Source: Candidatus Sabulitectum sp. (GTDB lineage Bacteria; Fermentibacterota; Fermentibacteria; Fermentibacterales; JCC-6). From it: a stretch of 6,590 bases of DNA. This document shows, in pieces, positions 6,186-6,590 of this stretch; the first letter of the stretch is position 1; each line of letters begins with the position of its first letter. A program made the translations under genes and the position numbers. The notes beneath the pieces are model-generated. The model made no database searches and was not told the origin of the DNA. It worked only from the letters and a program-made list of their open reading frames with translations. The stretch is taken from the NCBI GenBank assembly GCA_023136985.1, contig JAGLQD010000572.1:1-6590 (forward strand), read 5' to 3'.

Positions 6186-6590
6186 TTATTCTAAATCAAT
6201 CAGTTTTTTTGCTAAAGAACCTAGATTTTCCACAGCAACATTCTGGCTGTACGCAAAGGGTGCATCAACAGGAGCAACCACAACAGCCATCTCCGGCTGA
6301 AGAGATTCTGTCAACGCCCAGAAACCTGGTTTCAGCTTTGGAGCTTTTGAAGCCTTGAATTCGAATACTCTTTTTCTGTTCCCTCTTTCTAAAACCAGAT
6401 CTATCTCTGCGCCATTGGATGTTTGGATGAATGAGGATTTCCAGCGAGGCATCAAAGTGGTAATTTGCTCAATACCTAGACCTTCCCAGGAAAAACCTCT
6501 AACCGGATGAGCCAGTAGATCATCCCATGTTTCAATATGCAGCAGGCTATGAAGTATTCCAGTATCCCGGATATAGATCTTAGGTGACTT
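6186..6590 (-). CDS. ATP-binding protein, DUF4143/COG1373 family, C-terminal part (5' end outside window)
   Basis: The frame is open from the right window edge to the TAA at 6186, giving the last 134 residues. The visible part begins KSPKIYIRDTGILHSLL, continues HPVRGFSWEGLGIEQ (28-42) and ends in SNGAEIDLVLE and VFEFKASKAPKL. These are the hallmark blocks of the DUF4143 domain that follows the AAA+ P-loop domain in COG1373 proteins. Asp64 together with Glu77-x-Lys79 gives the D...ExK pattern of a PD-(D/E)xK nuclease-like core. Whether it cleaves DNA is not established for the family. An internal TTG/ATG near 6455 should not be taken as the start, because conserved sequence continues upstream of it without a stop. 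The P-loop domain must lie beyond the edge. The family is frequent in accessory regions and often sits with toxin-antitoxin-like genes. The next gene starts 57 bases downstream. Confidence 0.88.
   Translation of the reverse strand, partial: KSPKIYIRDTGILHSLLHIETWDDLLAHPVRGFSWEGLGIEQITTLMPRWKSSFIQTSNGAEIDLVLERGNRKRVFEFKASKAPKLKPGFWALTESLQPEMAVVVAPVDAPFAYSQNVAVENLGSLAKKLIDLE

Noticed and set aside
6186..6455. Treating the DUF4143 fragment as a small complete gene starting at 6455
   Set aside because: Conserved family sequence (YIRDTG, HPVRGFSWEG) continues in frame upstream to the window edge without a stop, so it is the 3' part of a longer gene.

Overview
The window looks like a chromosomal segment of a Gram-negative, probably anaerobic or environmental, bacterium. 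The evidence is a TonB-dependent outer-membrane receptor, a lipoprotein with a lipobox, and a secreted protein of a metallopeptidase family common in the wider FCB-type candidate phyla. Base composition is fairly even. The phylum is a guess from protein style only. There is no tRNA, rRNA, CRISPR array, insertion sequence or integrase. No gene-free stretch exceeds about 170 bases.

Left part (1-948, minus strand): a secreted protein whose 3' end lies beyond the window. It reads open for 316 codons from an ATG at 948. It has the fold signature of hyicolysin-like (M30/MA-type) zinc peptidases, but the positions where the HExxH motif and the downstream NEGL glutamate should fall are substituted. 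It is probably a pseudopeptidase. A compact 167-base divergent promoter region (949-1115) separates it from the next unit.

Centre (1116-4807, plus strand): a two-gene operon. The first gene encodes a complete TonB-dependent receptor with an N-terminal carboxypeptidase-regulatory-like domain, a plug and a C-terminal barrel. Eleven bases after its stop begins a lipoprotein that reads as a YVTN/YncE-type beta-propeller. This pairing resembles BtuB-BtuG, in which a beta-propeller lipoprotein caps a TonB receptor at the cell surface. The substrate here is unknown.

Right part (4904-6590, minus strand): three co-directional genes convergent with the receptor operon. In transcription order they are the C-terminal part of an AAA ATPase of the DUF4143/COG1373 type (5' end outside the window), an AadA-like nucleotidyltransferase with a DUF4111-like C-terminus, and a small MNT-type nucleotidyltransferase (antitoxin-like) without a visible HEPN partner. 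This looks like an accessory, toxin-antitoxin or defence-flavoured cluster. Two consecutive GSxnDxD nucleotidyltransferases behind a DUF4143 ATPase is its notable feature.
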